From assembly GCA_025201765.1 (NCBI GenBank), contig MU623370.1:62001-126000 (forward strand): a stretch of 64,000 nucleotides of DNA, written 5' to 3'. Origin of the DNA: Daldinia sp. FL1419 (lineage: Eukaryota; Ascomycota; Sordariomycetes; Xylariales; Hypoxylaceae). Positions 1 to 14,400 of this stretch are shown here, one piece after another; positions within the stretch are counted from its first letter, which is position 1, and each line of letters opens with the position of its first letter. The position numbers and the translations under genes were made by a program. The notes under the pieces were generated by a model. That model was not told the DNA's origin and did no database searches. It saw only the letters and a list, made by a program, of their open reading frames with translations.

Positions 1-3000
1 GGCATTCCGTTAACTTGGGAGAAGTGCCTGTCCGTGGGGGATGTAACATCCTGTGAAACTTGAGTAGTTCTTCACATGTGTAGAACTGCATAACTGCATA
101 TCTTTCGTCTCGGCAAAGAAAGACAGAAATAAAAATCTACCCAAGGTCGGGGTCATATGCGGTGATACATAAGAACCAGAAGAAGTCGGTATGTGAAAGC
201 TTATTACCTACCTACATACCGCTAATGCCGTACGAGTTTCTCTTTCTCCTGCGCGTCATCACGTCCCAAGTGAGCGTGAGCATGGGGCATGGGAGAATAA
301 TCGAGAGAGAAAAGAAGGTCGCTGAAACCCGTCGTACGAGGCAAGTAATTCCCCATACTTCTCCGGATCCCGCTTAGATCATCCAGTCCTCGGGGATCAC
401 CACCTCTCCGCAAAAGCACAATTTCTCGATGTGCTACGGCACAGCAAGATGATGAGTTAGGAATTATTGTGCGAACGAAACCTGCGTGTCCCCATTCGAC
501 CCGTGTGTGTGGTGTTGCAGCGGAGGCCTGTTTTATCGGAACGGTGTTGGTCATCATAGCGATTGGCCCTTTCGCTCCCAGCGAGACGGGTGACATGAGT
601 ATTGTTCAGCAATTATTACGTACGCGGGGCTACCTGCAAACAGCCGAAGATCCTACCAGATGGACGCCGGGCCCCTTTTTCTTCATGTGCCTTCGTGCTT
701 ACCTGTTCGTCATGATTGCTGCCAGCAGACGAGTTAATTTTATTATGAGGTAGTAGGTAATCTTTCCCTAAGCTCCCGTAACTCGTCATACATTCTCACA
801 TAATACGAAATGGCCTCTCGCGACGTGTTATTGTTTCGTAGTGTTCCATCCGGGCCCCTTTCCATTCTTTCCGTCCAGGGACGACGAGAACCGCAATTAG
901 AAACTCGCAGGTCATGATTATCTCGCAGCCGTGTGTCGTGACGAGAGTGGATATGTTAGTCGAGATGCCAGCGTCCTCGGCGTCGGGTGCAGCAGTCTGA
1001 TCCGTAGCGCTGGGTCATTCTACAATGTGTTCTAAGCATGGCAGACATTTCTCTCTCTCCTTGCAAGGAACCAGGAACTATGAATGTGATATCTACTTTA
1101 CCAAAAGGACCTGTTCGACTTACTGTATGCACTATCCCAGAGACATAGGTCTGGGACTTGGGCAACGCATCGAAAGACTCTCCCCGGTCTTCAGCAAAAG
1201 TCTTTAAATCCTCCCCACCCCCGTTCAAACCCAGGTAACTCCAACGTAACACGTAATTGGAGTTGGATCATCTTCGTAATACAGATGTTCACGGTGACCA
1301 ATACCAATATGGGGTGAAGCGAAGTTTAGTGGTTACACGAACCAAGGTCTAATTTTATATCTAGAAAACCTTCATGGTTCTGGGGAATCGACGGGGGATG
1401 GTGGTCTGCTGGAGATTTCAGGACCGTGGGCCACGAGTCTCCTCTAAGTTTGTCTCATCACATTACCACGTAAGGCAGAACGCGTAGGATAACGGCAAGT
1501 CTGATGGCGGGTTTGAGAGGAGTCGGAATAAATTTGGTTCGAAGTCCCATTGCGGCGGGTGTGGCGGTTGGCCTGCCAATTAGTCTATTAGTCTAATTCG
1601 TACATAATAGAGATTCGCCAACGTTTCCTGTAGTTTTTACCTCGCCAGACATCTTACCAAGAACTTTGTGAGGGTGCCATCCCCGTGGGAAATTCCAACG
1701 TTCAGCTCAGCCTTTTCACCCCACCCACCCCCAGAGGAAAGGCTTCGCCCATTCGCGGGGTCATACGGATGCTGACGGCCAAGGGCAATTGCTATGCTGA
1801 TGAATCTGCCTCACGTTGACTTGGTAATGAAATGGATTGGTGTGAATTTCAATCTGGAGATTGGACATGGCCGGCGCCGTCAGACTTGCTTCGCCAACAC
1901 GACATACACAACATGTTTGAGGGTAATATGAGGGAACAGTCTATCAGGCGATGTTAGAAGAAGTATATTCAATCCTGCTGACGGCGTGCGGCACGGGTGT
2001 CTCTAGTGTTTTTTGCTATGTACTCGGGCCGTCCCTTATCACGTTAATTCGAATAGTCAGATCCAGCTGCACAAGTGGCAACACCATATTCCTAGTAGTT
2101 TCAAGGCTATTGGTACCGGATGGTCAGCCGTGCATTGCTATAGTTGACTCCTCATCCTACTCCTTAATCTAGTGAAAATGTATAGCTAGGGAATGAGAAG
2201 AGAAATAATTGGCCCCCAAACGGCTACGGCGTAGTCAGACCCGGGTTCGGTCAGCAAGCAGGAAAGTAGATGCGTTTCTTTTATTCATTCAACTATTCGA
2301 TCATTCTATAAGTCCGCCGTTGCCGTTGCACATAATTTTAAGGTGGGAAGTACAGCACCAGCAACATACAGGGGTTATGGTTGGCCTATGCTACCAACGT
2401 ACAATAAATACAATACTTATTCGAGATGACTTGCGAAACATGACCAATCGTGTAATCCGGCCGACGCCATAGATCGTGGCTTTCCCACGAATAGCGTAGA
2501 GGTTAATCGAAATTCAGTGCGTTCCAATTTCTCTATCTGATCAACTCCTATTTCTAGACGGGTTATACGTACGCTATCGTCTGCAACTCTCTCATATCCT
2601 GACGCACCCCGAAGCACATGCACACCGCCGTGTTCACAAGTCGCCGACCAGCAATAGTCCGGCTCGATTTCTCCGTTAACACGTCTTGGTATCATTCTCC
2701 CTAGGGTATCAGGTAAAAGAGTTCAAGCCGCAATGTTGCATGCCTAATAAAAGGCCGGCTGTAATTATGGCACATGCAAATTGTTCCTCGGACCGGCGGA
2801 CATTATTCAAGCGCCGAGGCAAATATTCAAACAACAGGCCTCAGGGACAACAGTAATTACTCCGTGGGGAAGCTAGGATATCTGCAGTACTAATATCCGA
2901 TATAGCACAATGACATAGATTGCCTAGGTATCTCGGTCAGGTCCCGGTCAGCCACGAGTGTAATTTCAACTTCTAGAAATGAAGAAGAAAATCATAGCCA

Positions 3001-3679
3001 TCACATTCACATAAACTAAACTCTTAGCCCCAGGCACAATCTATCTCCTGATTTGTCACAATGCGCCATCGCGATCGTATATGTGAGTAGCTGAGACCTG
3101 GGGTCATGCGATGCAGAAATTCGTGCAAATATGCCAATTATAGTAGTGCTGCCGAAATGATCGATCCTCTTGTGCTCTGCAGTGAAACTAAGGCAGGGTT
3201 GACACTTGGACAGAATAGGAACGTGTGCACAATCCCATTATACGCCTCTTACGGTCGTCCGTAAGAAAAAGGGTCTCAGGCAGAACCTCTCTAACTTTGA
3301 GTCAGGATAAGTGTGGTCATCACCGAGCAGTGAGAAAGTGTGTACCGTCATCCTCCGCCAAGCGAATATAATTAGTAAACTGCACAACGTCTATCAACGT
3401 ACAGTCTTGAAGAACCGGTTACGCGGGATCTCTATCACTCAGCAACACGGCGTAGGACAAGTCACGTTACAACTGCAAATTAGAAAAGTGTCTTATCCTA
3501 AGTTGTCTTGTTCTATAAGTCAAAATGCGGTAAGGATAGGTGTTAGGCATAGGTATGGCGACTGGGATGATGATGTCTCCAAATCCAGATCTTTGAACCA
3601 AACTCTAGTCAGATCCGTCTCACCATTCAGCCAGCAACGATGACCCTGGACACCGAGGAGTGAAGAAGCTGAACGACGT

Positions 3680-3775
3680 TAAAATAATAATAATTATTAT
3701 TATTATGATCATAATAAAATTAATTCTTCAAAATAATAAATTAAAAAAAAAAAAATATAAAAAAAAAAATATAAT
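3680..3775. repeat. AT-rich simple-sequence island
   Basis: Runs of AAT/ATT triplets form a near-palindrome around TGATCA, followed by two A-runs broken by TAT. This is low-complexity DNA with no coding potential. Similar smaller AT islands occur near 9665, 10140, 11650, 14165 and 21185. Confidence 0.8.
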
Positions 3776-4683
3776 GACGACGAGACCCGTCGCAGCACAA
3801 GTGGACTGAAGTCCCACGAGGGTAGATCTGGGGGCCGCCATACCGAACAAGTTTTCTTTTAAACTTCATGCACCCCAGAAACCATTCGGAGTCCCTACAC
3901 GCGTATTATACATACACGTCCGCCTGTAGGCTGTAGTTTATTTTATGGAGATATAATCAATATAAATTGATGAAGTCCTAATCTCCTCAGGTGGCGACCT
4001 GGGGTGTGGTCGCCTACCCCTGGCGTTGCTGGCCTCTCTGGGACCTAGCTCGTTTTCTTTCGGCGGCTTGTAACTCTTCCGCTAACGGGATGACGATAGA
4101 CACGTTGCCGCAGCCGAAAAGAAAATGGAAGGGAAAAAAAAAATTAGGCATCGCGGCGGAACTTTTTCTGGGCTGGCTAGCTGCGCAGCGGCACGTTCAT
4201 ACATAATCCCCGTAGGTTCCGTCCCAAAGATTCCGGGAGATCGGTTCCAGGGTTCTGTAAAGGCGGGCGGGTTTACCGCCCCTTGCTCCGTAGGAGTCCC
4301 GACGGGCTCTCAGGGCCTTGGATAAACTCGCCGGTTAAATCTACTCGGCACGCCTCGACTGCGCGCCATTTAGCCGGCGAGGAAGGACACGAAGGTTCAT
4401 AAGGTCATGGTCTCGCTGCGGGGCCCCCTTGACCTCTTTTTTTCTTTTCGAAGAATTTTTTTGCTCTCCTCTATTCGCCTTCTCCAACGGCTGGGGTAGG
4501 CACGGATCGCTTGCCGGCGTGGAGGGTTGGGTTGCCTTTCCCATAGTCTCCAGGAACAAGGCACGGCACTCACGAGGCATCATCAAGTACGACACTCCGT
4601 GGTCTGGCTAGCTGTCAAAAATATCTCCGTGGTTGCTACCGTTGCTATTGGCTTCTAGGTCAAGGGGCCATCGTAGTTGGACC

Positions 4684-4712
4684 GATGGATAGCCAGATGG
4701 ATAGCCAGATGG
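4684..4712. repeat. 12-bp tandem repeat, 2.4 copies
   Basis: The unit GATGGATAGCCA occurs twice in full, followed by a partial GATGG. No function is evident. Confidence 0.8.
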
Positions 4713-7700
4713 TTCTAGCTAGGGGCCAGGACGGATTTCAATTTTGCCTCGTTGAATAGCTTCCGTTATTAGCGTTATTTTTATTTCATGCAACTCATTA
4801 TTAGGTTGTGACCAAGCCGTGCCGCAGACCTACGTTATTACAAGAGCTGTGGCTACGCTCATGTGTGCTTAAGACGCGTAACTATTCGAGTCTTAGGTAA
4901 AACCCGCTTCTTCCTCCACGCTCCACGGCACTTGTAGGGTCCGTCTAGAGCTGGCCCGACGGGCGCAACTGACACACCACGAGTGATAATCGGAAAATGA
5001 AATCGGCGGTGAAGGTTCTGTAGGTAGTCGTGCGACACATATAATTGATGGAGTGTACTAAGAGTAATCAAAAACCCTATATTATTCTTGGCGATGTACA
5101 AGATTGCTCCCCCGGGGAGGCTAGGCTCAGCTTCCGTTCGCGGGCTCCGTTATGCTTGGTCTGATGATCCTTCCCCGCGTCCTCTCCAGAGCCTCGCTAT
5201 ACGACGTGGAGATGAACGGTACAAAGACCTGGAGAAGAAAAGACTACCATTTCAGTAAATTACCTAAGGTAAGGTAGGGTAAGACCCGACTTAAGTCAGC
5301 ACACCCTTTCGTGGGAATGGGTCAATGTTTCAGAGGCTCAGTGCCACCCCCCAGGGACGTAGGATGCTGTCACGCGTTCGATTTGAGACAATTTTTGACA
5401 ACTCAGCCTTGGACAACTGTCTTCACACCCTCAAACAGATCTGTCGGGATAACGGTGGTCCTCAGCCTTCCCCATTGCTGTCTTGGAGAGGAGGATCTGG
5501 CCCTGACAAGCCCTGACAGCCACCTGAGCTCTTTTCGTGTAACCGCCGATTCGGGATGCACACAAAAGTCGTAAGGTTGCAATAGCCGCGCCGCCGCTCG
5601 TATTACCCCGTACATGTTAGCTAAGCGCGAGGCTCGCGACTCCTTTCCGGTCTGAAGGCTATACCGAACATTAAGGCAACTCGATAGGACATTTTCAGCT
5701 TCAATTAACGCGGCGAGATCTACGGAACTTTAATGCGCAGCTCAATATCCCGTGTCGTAGTAGGCTATCCGGGCGCGAAAGTACAACGCGAATCCCTAGT
5801 CTCAGGTCTTATTGACTAGGTATCTACCGAGAATCAATTACCTCTCCTGCTATTTCAGGCGACACATCTATAGAAAATATATAAAAATACTGTAACGTTG
5901 TACATATATAGAATTACACGCGGCTGCGACTGCGGTTCGTATAGATAGCAATTGTTTGAGGTAGATGTCGGGAAGGAATCGCCTGCCCCTGATCCTAAAT
6001 GAGGCTCTGGAAGCCTTTGGAGCTTAATGAGACATTTGCTCAGATGCAATTCTTCAGAGTGGCCTGCAAGGGCGTAACATGAGACCCTATGAATTAGGTG
6101 ATGGTTAGACCTAGTATTGACAATAGGGGTTATACTTTGAGATGAACTCTCCGGTAGCCTTTGCTCCTCGTCGCTGGATAAGCTATACCTACAATAATTA
6201 CTATGGCAACATCATCTAGACATTTGATATTAATGCAACCTAGATTTCAGTATGAATTGTCTTGGGCTCATGGTATGTAGTCGTGGGGCTTTCTATCTTA
6301 TGGCTATCGTGGTAGAAGGAGGTTTCATTAAGATGTCGTTAGCTACGTGAGAACAGTGTCGCTAAGACTAGGAGACCTTGTTTCACGTCTCAAGGATGAT
6401 CGGTGCAGTACTAGGATCTTGTTACAGGGGATTCGTGGATCGTGGCAGTAAGTCTCTTCAACTGGAGGCGCATTAGGGATGCTTCTAGACCACGGGGTTT
6501 TGTATGGGTGTGTTTTTCTATGCATGGCGCACTATTACTATGGGAAACATCTCATCTCGTCTTCTATAATGAACGCAGTGAACCGGCGCAAATGTAGCGG
6601 CTGCTTGTAGTATATGTATGACATGTGATGAGTTGACTTGTCTCTCCTTTTGATGGTGCGATTGATATGTCCCCTGAGTTAACATCTAATGTTGTTTTGG
6701 AAAAGGACCTGTGTGAACTGGTCAAGTAGTGCTCAATAAAGGGGTTCAATTACTACACCTCTACATAACTTTATGATCCAAATCTTAGCGGATTGAAAGG
6801 AGGTCTTAAATGTAATTTGGTATCAGTTAGTGCTCTACGAAGATGTAAGCATGCTTCGCTGCTCTTGGTGTTGAGCCATGGTGATATGCAAATGCGACTT
6901 ACTAGGTATCGAGACATCGTGGCAACCTCTTCTAACTTAGCTAAAATATAAAGGATGAATATTAATAATAATTGAAATAATAACCCTTGCCATATTCAAC
7001 GGCCTGGTTAGCTTAAACTTCGTAGTCAGACGTAAAGGGGTACGGGCCGAGTTAAGAGCTTGCGGCCCTAGAACACTAACGCAACCACAGCACGCCGCTC
7101 AGTAAATGATTCGACTTTTAACTGAGGGCTCTATGCTAAGGTTCTTAGCGAAGGATTTAATTGCGAGCTTAGTTAACTTGGTTTGGAAGATACCTGGAGT
7201 TGGCGCCCGACAAGCGTTCGGAAACTAGATCAACGCTAGGTACCAAAGCCAGTCGAGAGCTATCGGTTATCATATTTCTCATGGTCTCTAGTAGATAAGT
7301 ACATTTCTCCCCAGCTACGACTATATTAGGAGCAAATTATTAGGCTATAATATAGAAGTTTTCTTTATGCTAATGTCAAGGAGGTAAGAGCATATGTGTC
7401 TATCTCATGAGCGTCTACCTAATCACATGCCACTCTTTCAAGAACCGATGATGAAAAGAGGGAGAAAAGCGATCACAGGAGAAATCAGATCGTTCTGTTA
7501 GCGTCTCGAGTAGTATCATATGATAAACATTTCATACATCGTTAATTAACGTATAACTAGCTTCGTGTAAGAACTTAGTAGGACGATCCGTCATCAGGGC
7601 GGTGGACAACCTATTAAGTTAAAGACTCAACATTTAGCGTATATATTGATGAGAACCTTATATCTTAAAGAAGTTTAGGGGACTCGATAAAATAACACAT

Positions 7701-7979
7701 TGGAACTAAGTACCCAAATTATGAAAAAGCGCATATTGACGTCGACGAGAAGGTTGTCCTAACAGGAGGAAGAACCTTTTGATCGAGATCATGACATAAT
7801 AAACCTCATGACATCCAATTCATAGACTTCATTAGTACCGGTTGTAGCCATCTCTCATCTCGTGCCTAGGGAGAATAAAATATTGCGTAACCCCATGCCC
7901 GTTCCTGGTAAATCAAAACTCACGCTCCAAGTGTACACCCATCCAATGTAACTCTTTTCCTTAGGTCCGAACGCTTACT

Positions 7980-8480
7980 CTAGGCACCGCCAATCCGTTT
8001 CGCTTCTTCCTCAGCCTCCTTATCCATCTCGTCAACTTCGTCTTTACTGAAGGCCTCGCTAAATTTCACCCAAGGACCATGTACCAAACCGGTGCCCGCA
8101 CCGACGAGGATACCTATTCCCGTAGTGGGAATAGCGACTAAGCCGCTGACCAAAGAACCGACAGTCATACCGAGCCCACCAGCGATACCGGCTCCTATGC
8201 CGGCCCCGGTGGCTCCGCCCTGCAGCCACCCAGACTCGAGCCTCTTAGCTGTCTTTAGTAGCTTAGCGGCTTTTAGGTCGAACTCGCGGGCACGAATCTT
8301 GAGATCTTCGGCGACGGCAGGATCTTCAGCCTCGTCGGCCTGTTTGTGAAGCTGTACAGACTCTTCTTGGAGTTTCTTTGATTCTTCGATGCGCGATGTG
8401 ATCTCTTCTATGAGTTTCTCCTTAGTTGTCGGTCTCTTCTTTTGCCCCTCCGCGCCCTCATCTTTGCTATTGTTCGCCAT
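7980..8480 (-). CDS. Glycine-zipper hypothetical protein, 166 aa
   Basis: Function unknown. This is a single exon on the minus strand starting MANNSKDEG; the frame extends 6 codons upstream only through a TTG, so I chose the ATG at 8480. Residues ~15-85 are charged and helix-prone (Lys/Glu/Ala-rich). Residues ~87-136 form a Gly/Ala-rich segment with repeated GxxxG spacing (GAGIGAGIAGG, then GTG), typical of a glycine zipper that packs in or against membranes. The acidic C-terminus ends EAKRIGGA. Small proteins of this layout are widespread in filamentous ascomycetes without a known role. It is the only convincing gene in the first 15 kb. Confidence 0.75.
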   Translation of the reverse strand: MANNSKDEGAEGQKKRPTTKEKLIEEITSRIEESKKLQEESVQLHKQADEAEDPAVAEDLKIRAREFDLKAAKLLKTAKRLESGWLQGGATGAGIGAGIAGGLGMTVGSLVSGLVAIPTTGIGILVGAGTGLVHGPWVKFSEAFSKDEVDEMDKEAEEEAKRIGGA

Positions 8481-11400
8481 CGTCGACCAGAAAGACAAGT
8501 GCTCGAGTAACGCTGCAATAGGAGAATCACTTCTATAAATGAACTGTCAATAGCGATGCAAACGTCTAGATGTTGTAAAGCATCAGCCCCATCTGTTTAA
8601 GGTAGGTTCCTCTTTTGGAAGTATGTAGTTGTTTGGTTGTGGCTTGACAATTTGAGGCTCCATTTCCGCTCAAAGACATTGTTTCGTGCTATGACGTCGT
8701 CTCCCGAGTTTCAATGTCAAGTGATCTACAACTATATTTTAAGTAACAGAGTAACTACCAGTTAACTAATGAATTGTTACTTAGTAACAACGTCTCTATT
8801 TAAACCTGCACTTGTGTTGTACAACTCATTAAGTTGCGGGTTGCCTGCTTATCGCATTGTCAGATCCTAGCTGCATTACGTAGGTATATAGGTAGATAAC
8901 GAGTACGTGTGACTTGAATGATGTCAGTCGCTTGTATGGAACTCGATAGGTTTGTTACCGGGAAAGGGGTAAAAGAAACCCCCCTAAAAATGACGAAATG
9001 TTCCCCGGGGGGCTTGTGACCTTTGAAGTCGTATGGAAGCGGGGGAACATCGCAATTACATAAGATCCAAAGGGAAAACTCCTAGAAGAACCTAGTAACT
9101 TCACCAATCATGAATTGTTGTTCGAAACAATATAATTGCGAGGGATGACAACATATGTACGCATTGACGGGATAGATAACAATGCTCCTCTTATCGTACC
9201 TAGGTAGGCATCGCGAGCATTGATAGCCATTGATAGTATTGATAAACAAGGCTTAATCCGGGTTGCCCCATTTTGATCACTTGACAACCTCGGGACTATT
9301 ATTAGGACAATTATTATTCGGTAGGCGGGCTTTGAACCAATCACCGCATCGGCGAGTCCGCCGTCTTAATTGCAGTAACTTTTCAATTTTTAATAACGTC
9401 TTTTAATCAGTACCACATAACAATGCGAACAGACGGACGACCGGCGCCCTAGATTACCAACTTGGGATGCACAGATCCCGTGATCGTTTTGAGCCCCAGA
9501 TCTTCTAAACCGGTGAAAGATTTCTTGGGACGCTGTGAACCAGAGTTCGCATATTTCTTAGGTACCTACAGTAGGTACCTAGGTTAGGTACTTTAGACCT
9601 ATTTGAGAGGTGTGGAGCAAGTATTTTATCTACCCTGGTATGCGTTTCCACTTCTTCTCTCCCATGCAATTATTTAATTTTTTATTATTTTACTATTATT
9701 TTTTCATGGAGTTTTCTTTTCCTCTCACGATACTTTCAAACAAACTTTCCGATAGTATTACGCTATTTAATTACTGGTGAACGGTATAGCCGATGACATG
9801 TCACACGATCATCATACACTCAAAGGACAGCAAACAAGCGAATTGTATTGATAGCATATGACATCTCTTTTACCATACGCACATAACTTTGATCGTCATA
9901 CTTACCTAAGAAACAAGAATTCCATCTTATCCCCGATGAACAGCAAACGTAGATAATCGACGAGAACTTACATGTTGACGTCGTCGAGCTGAAGGAAGAT
10001 CTGGGGAATGCTCCCGCTGTCAGTCATGGGACTGGGACTGGGACTGGGTATCCTGGCCGCGACGATGACATACGTACCTACCTAACCTAGTCATGTACAT
10101 AGAGTAGGTCCCAGCGACGGCAGTAAATATTTTTAACCGAGGGAAAATATTCAGAATATAAAATAAAAATAAAAATAAAATATTATTTAATTCTTTTTTA
10201 TTCCAATTTATCATATCGTGAAAACGAAACTATGGTACCGTAGTCCCCCGTCTCACGCACGGCCTCTCTTTTTAGCAATCCTAACCCATACGCATCTGTG
10301 CTTGGGACGATTGGAATACCATATCCTGCTTTGCCCGGGGGTGATTAGCATGAAATGACACCAGAGAGCTCTCAGACGTTCTAGCGTTCCCGCGGGACGG
10401 GTAAGCATCCGGCGACGGGGGCGTCGTCGACTTAGCAGCTTAGTCTGACCCCCGGCCAATTTCTTGACTCGCACGCGTTTCCCAATTCGAGCGCGTTGCC
10501 GTCGCCATGACTCTCTTAGCTGCGCGAGAGAGCGCCGCCTAACTTAGCCGAACTGAAGTCCCGGGCTTATTGTTTTAGAGACTCCGTGGCAGCCCAGTCC
10601 TTCTAGAAGGACTAGAAGGAAGTTCGAAGCGTTCGGCCCTGCTAGGACGCACCAGCTAGAAGGAATTTCGCCGACAGCCCTGGCGCTGGTGTTTCGTGAA
10701 GCGGAGCGCCCGATCCATAGTGAAAAATGCGTACTATGTATTGTATTGTAAATCTAATCACGCTATTGCTACACCGAGACCCCCTGAAACTTCGTCATAG
10801 CGAAATGTTATGGATCGCCCACTAATGACTCCAAGACGCCTTTCCCGAATGAGGTCCACTTGCATGAGGGCATCACGTCTTGAAGCTTCTAGCACAACTG
10901 CAGTTGGTATCGCCGCTGTCAAAGTCACGTTGTAGCGGCCATTACGCTACGTTAGGAGCTTTTAACCTTACCGTTACGGGGGAGGCGTCGGGCACGAAGT
11001 ATAGCAGCCTTGCAGTTTATGAATCGTCAGTTGCGTACATACTACGTAGCAATCGATTCATATAATCTCGAATCTGATAGGCTCTTTAATCGACTTTTCC
11101 GATATGTCTCCACTGCGATATCTCCATCGGACATAAGAGAATTTCAGCTTTAATCGGTGATTCTGAATATTCTAATTTACCAACACTGATGTTTTCTGAT
11201 CTGCTCATATGGAGACAACCCCAGAGAAAGCTAGAATTGCGGATCGTCTAAAGCCCACCGTTAAGTGAGTTGGATAACATGAGGGTATATCGACCCGAGG
11301 CCATGGCTTTGGCGGGCTTTACAACTGCTTTACAGCGCCATAGTGGATACGACGAGGTCCATACTGCGATCTTATGATGAACACTGGAGAAGGTGGTCTT

Positions 11401-14400
11401 TGAACCACGACTCCGAGCGATCGGGTCAATAATTGTCTTTGCCTCGTGGCAGCTATTCTTCCACAAGCACGACTGTACATAGTATGGAGTAGGTTAGGAA
11501 GGTAGATAATTGTCTTTGCTAATGGGTTGAGATAAGGTAGCTCGTTCCCACGTGGATGTTGAAATTCCCCCACTCCAAATACGCTGGCAAATGCTGTGCT
11601 CGATTCCTTCAACCAGATACCTGAGTATTAGGGAACCATATTCCCAGTATTTGAGATAAATTCAAATAAATTCAAATAAATAAATTAGAAATATTATCTG
11701 AATATTATTTTACTACGGAATGCTTAATGTCGCAATGCGGTTGATCCCTCCCGCGTTATTAAAGCTCAGCATTATGGACAGGCCTTTTTCTACTCCTTCT
11801 GTAAGGGCACCACCCACTCACGAGAAATACCATACACAATACCTTGCACGAGGATTCCCCCAAACGCTAGCTTCCATTTAGCAAATTAAGTTATAAGTAA
11901 ACTACGACTTAATGGTTATTAGATACCTATCTATATGTATAACGATATTTTATATTTACTAGCTAGTGTCATATTGTCTAAATACCTACCTAGGTAGGTA
12001 TATAACCAGGAATGTCTGGTCAATGATTCGAAAACGTGTATGTGCCTGTACGTGAACAGCCACAATACAGCAGACATATAGACCTTAAGGTAGTTTGACC
12101 GCTGTAAAATGGGATTCTGTTAATAATAAATCCTTCGACCGCAAAGGAATGAAACACACCTACTACAGTCGTATGCAAAAAGCTCATGCAGGGACCTCGA
12201 GATAAGGTAACGCCGATGGCACCAATCCATGTGGCGTTACCATGTTGAGAGTTTACTTACTACTAGCACAATATTATCTACACTAACGACCACCAGACTA
12301 CACTAGAACTCGCATTACCCCTGGCAAAACAGCAACAAATATCCTGGGTCCTGGGTGAGAGGTGTGAGAGGTGTGAGTGGCTCGAACCTATGTATTCACT
12401 TCCTACCGAAAGGGGAAGGTCAGTAAAGTATAGTGGATGACCCCCAACCACCCAACCTTACATAGAAGCCACCTAGGTAACCGTTCTGGAATGGAGAAGA
12501 GTTCCTGTCAGAAGTTTAATCACGAGCACGCCAATAATAAAAGCATCTTCCCGTTGCGGTCTGATGGGGAGATGGCGGGATGAGCGGACGGGTGACTCTT
12601 CCTAACATCCCGCGTAGGATTCTATATCTTGGGGCTCGTAATATACATACGTGATAACCGAAACGGTATGGTTAACCATGTTGGTCCCTACATAACTACA
12701 TAAAACGCAAGATGGAAAGACGAAAGGAGTACTCAACTACCACGAACAACTGCCGTTATCTCGTGATCCTCGGTGCATGCGGCGCATGCGCACAGCGCTC
12801 TGCATTGGTATTCGAATAACAAGCTCCGACATGCAGCGGAGTTAACACGACAACCGTTGATTGGTTTTTACTGCGACCCGTCAAACTTCGCTGCCCCGGA
12901 TTTACGTCGGCTTTCTTCATGTAGGCACACATCGTAGCAATGAGCCGCCGGTGCGGGACGCTCGCTAGTCGCGGCTTTTGCGAAACGCGCATCAGACGAT
13001 GGGGCAGTCTTGTCTTGCCTACCAGCCCTAAACGCCTGTCGTGGTATGCACGCGCAATTACTCGTACATAGTATATGGGACGTGTTTCTCTTGTTGGTGC
13101 GAGGCTGCTTAGACCTTCACATTCCACTTACCGCCTCACGTCGCCATCGCCAACCCTGTCGGCTTCGCATGTATTTTTTTGTCCGGTCATCACCGTCGTC
13201 CGATCCATGTCTCTTTTAATCCTCTCCGGTACGTACGTTAGGTAAGTTACCCAAAGCGCTGGTAATGGAATGACCCAACATCGGCGTGTGTGTGTGTGAT
13301 CCAGGACCACGGACCGCGATCGAACCCTTTGCAATTTCCAAAGAATCGATATAAGGCATTCGTGAGAGTTGATCAAAGTAACATACTAGTTATTAATTGC
13401 TTGTCCGCGACATTAGAGTAGTGGAGTTATCTCGCCTGCCCAACTACCCAATTCCAAGACGACGGGCTCGATTACGCCGTAGATGGACCGATACAGTTTT
13501 GATGGAGCATCGCGCCAGCACCATACTGCCGGGCTCGATACTTGCGGCGGCGAGGGGGGTCCTGTCAACTCTTTCGTGCGCACTACCGGCAAAGTAAGAA
13601 GCTAATCAGCCTGGAATTAATCTCCCTTACCCCGAATAGGAGCAGCGGAGTGGTAGGGGTTCGGGTACAGAAGAGCCTTGCTTGCGGTATATCTTGGGTG
13701 ACTGGCTGCGGGTGCGCGAAAATGGAAAGGTGCTCGGCAAGAGCTTACTCAAGGCAGTTATTTGAGTGCTAAAATTCCGTGCAGACCATGCTATGTATTC
13801 AGTTGATGTCGCGCTATAGGACATGGGAGAGTAAAACCAGGGGGGGGCCCGCTGGCAGCGATTTGCGGCTCCGCAGCAATGTTACCTTGAGTTCCAGGCG
13901 GAAGGGCCGCCGGTGCATCCCGGGAAGCCTTGGGACCAGGGTGGAGGAGGGGAGTGACCCGCTCAGGCAGGATATTATATATCTATTGAATGCCTAAGGC
14001 GCGAGGCTCGTCCCAGGGCTATGGCTTGGGAAAACAGTTCGCATGGAGAAACGATAAATGTGATATATCATTGTCACTTCAGGGATGACGCCGAAATAGT
14101 CTGGGATCGTGTTCGGGATTTTGCATCGTACGGCGGTTTGAGCGGTAATGAAAGTACCCAAGGATTAGAATAAAATAAAATACGATAAAATAAAAATTCA
14201 ATAAAAATATTATTTATTGCGAGTAAAAAAAATATTTGGTCAGTGCCGCATGTATTACCGACGGCGCGGTAACATCCTTAATTCACGACAAATAGAATAC
14301 ATGCTAGGTATTATCAAGCGTACCGACTCGGTTTCACGATCGTAATCGTTGGCAGGTAAGCCGGAGATACCAAGGGGAGCATCCCAAAGGGTCAATCAGA

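Larger units (their letters stand above)
1..7979. other. Gene-poor stretch, no supportable gene
   Basis: I see no gene here. Open frames are all short (at most about 125 codons), overlap on both strands, and show no recognisable motif or consistent splice structure. The stretch holds an AT-rich simple-sequence island near 3680-3775 and a short 12-bp tandem repeat near 4684. It may be old, mutated repeat DNA, but I could not identify an element family. Confidence 0.5.

Noticed and set aside
9318..9365. Minus strand GGTTCAAAGCCCGCC resembles a tRNA T-arm
   Set aside because: The T-stem does not pair well and no upstream cloverleaf could be built.
12756..13997. Cluster of 60-120-codon frames in a GC-richer stretch
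   Set aside because: Frames lie on both strands, have no family motif and do not join through plausible introns.
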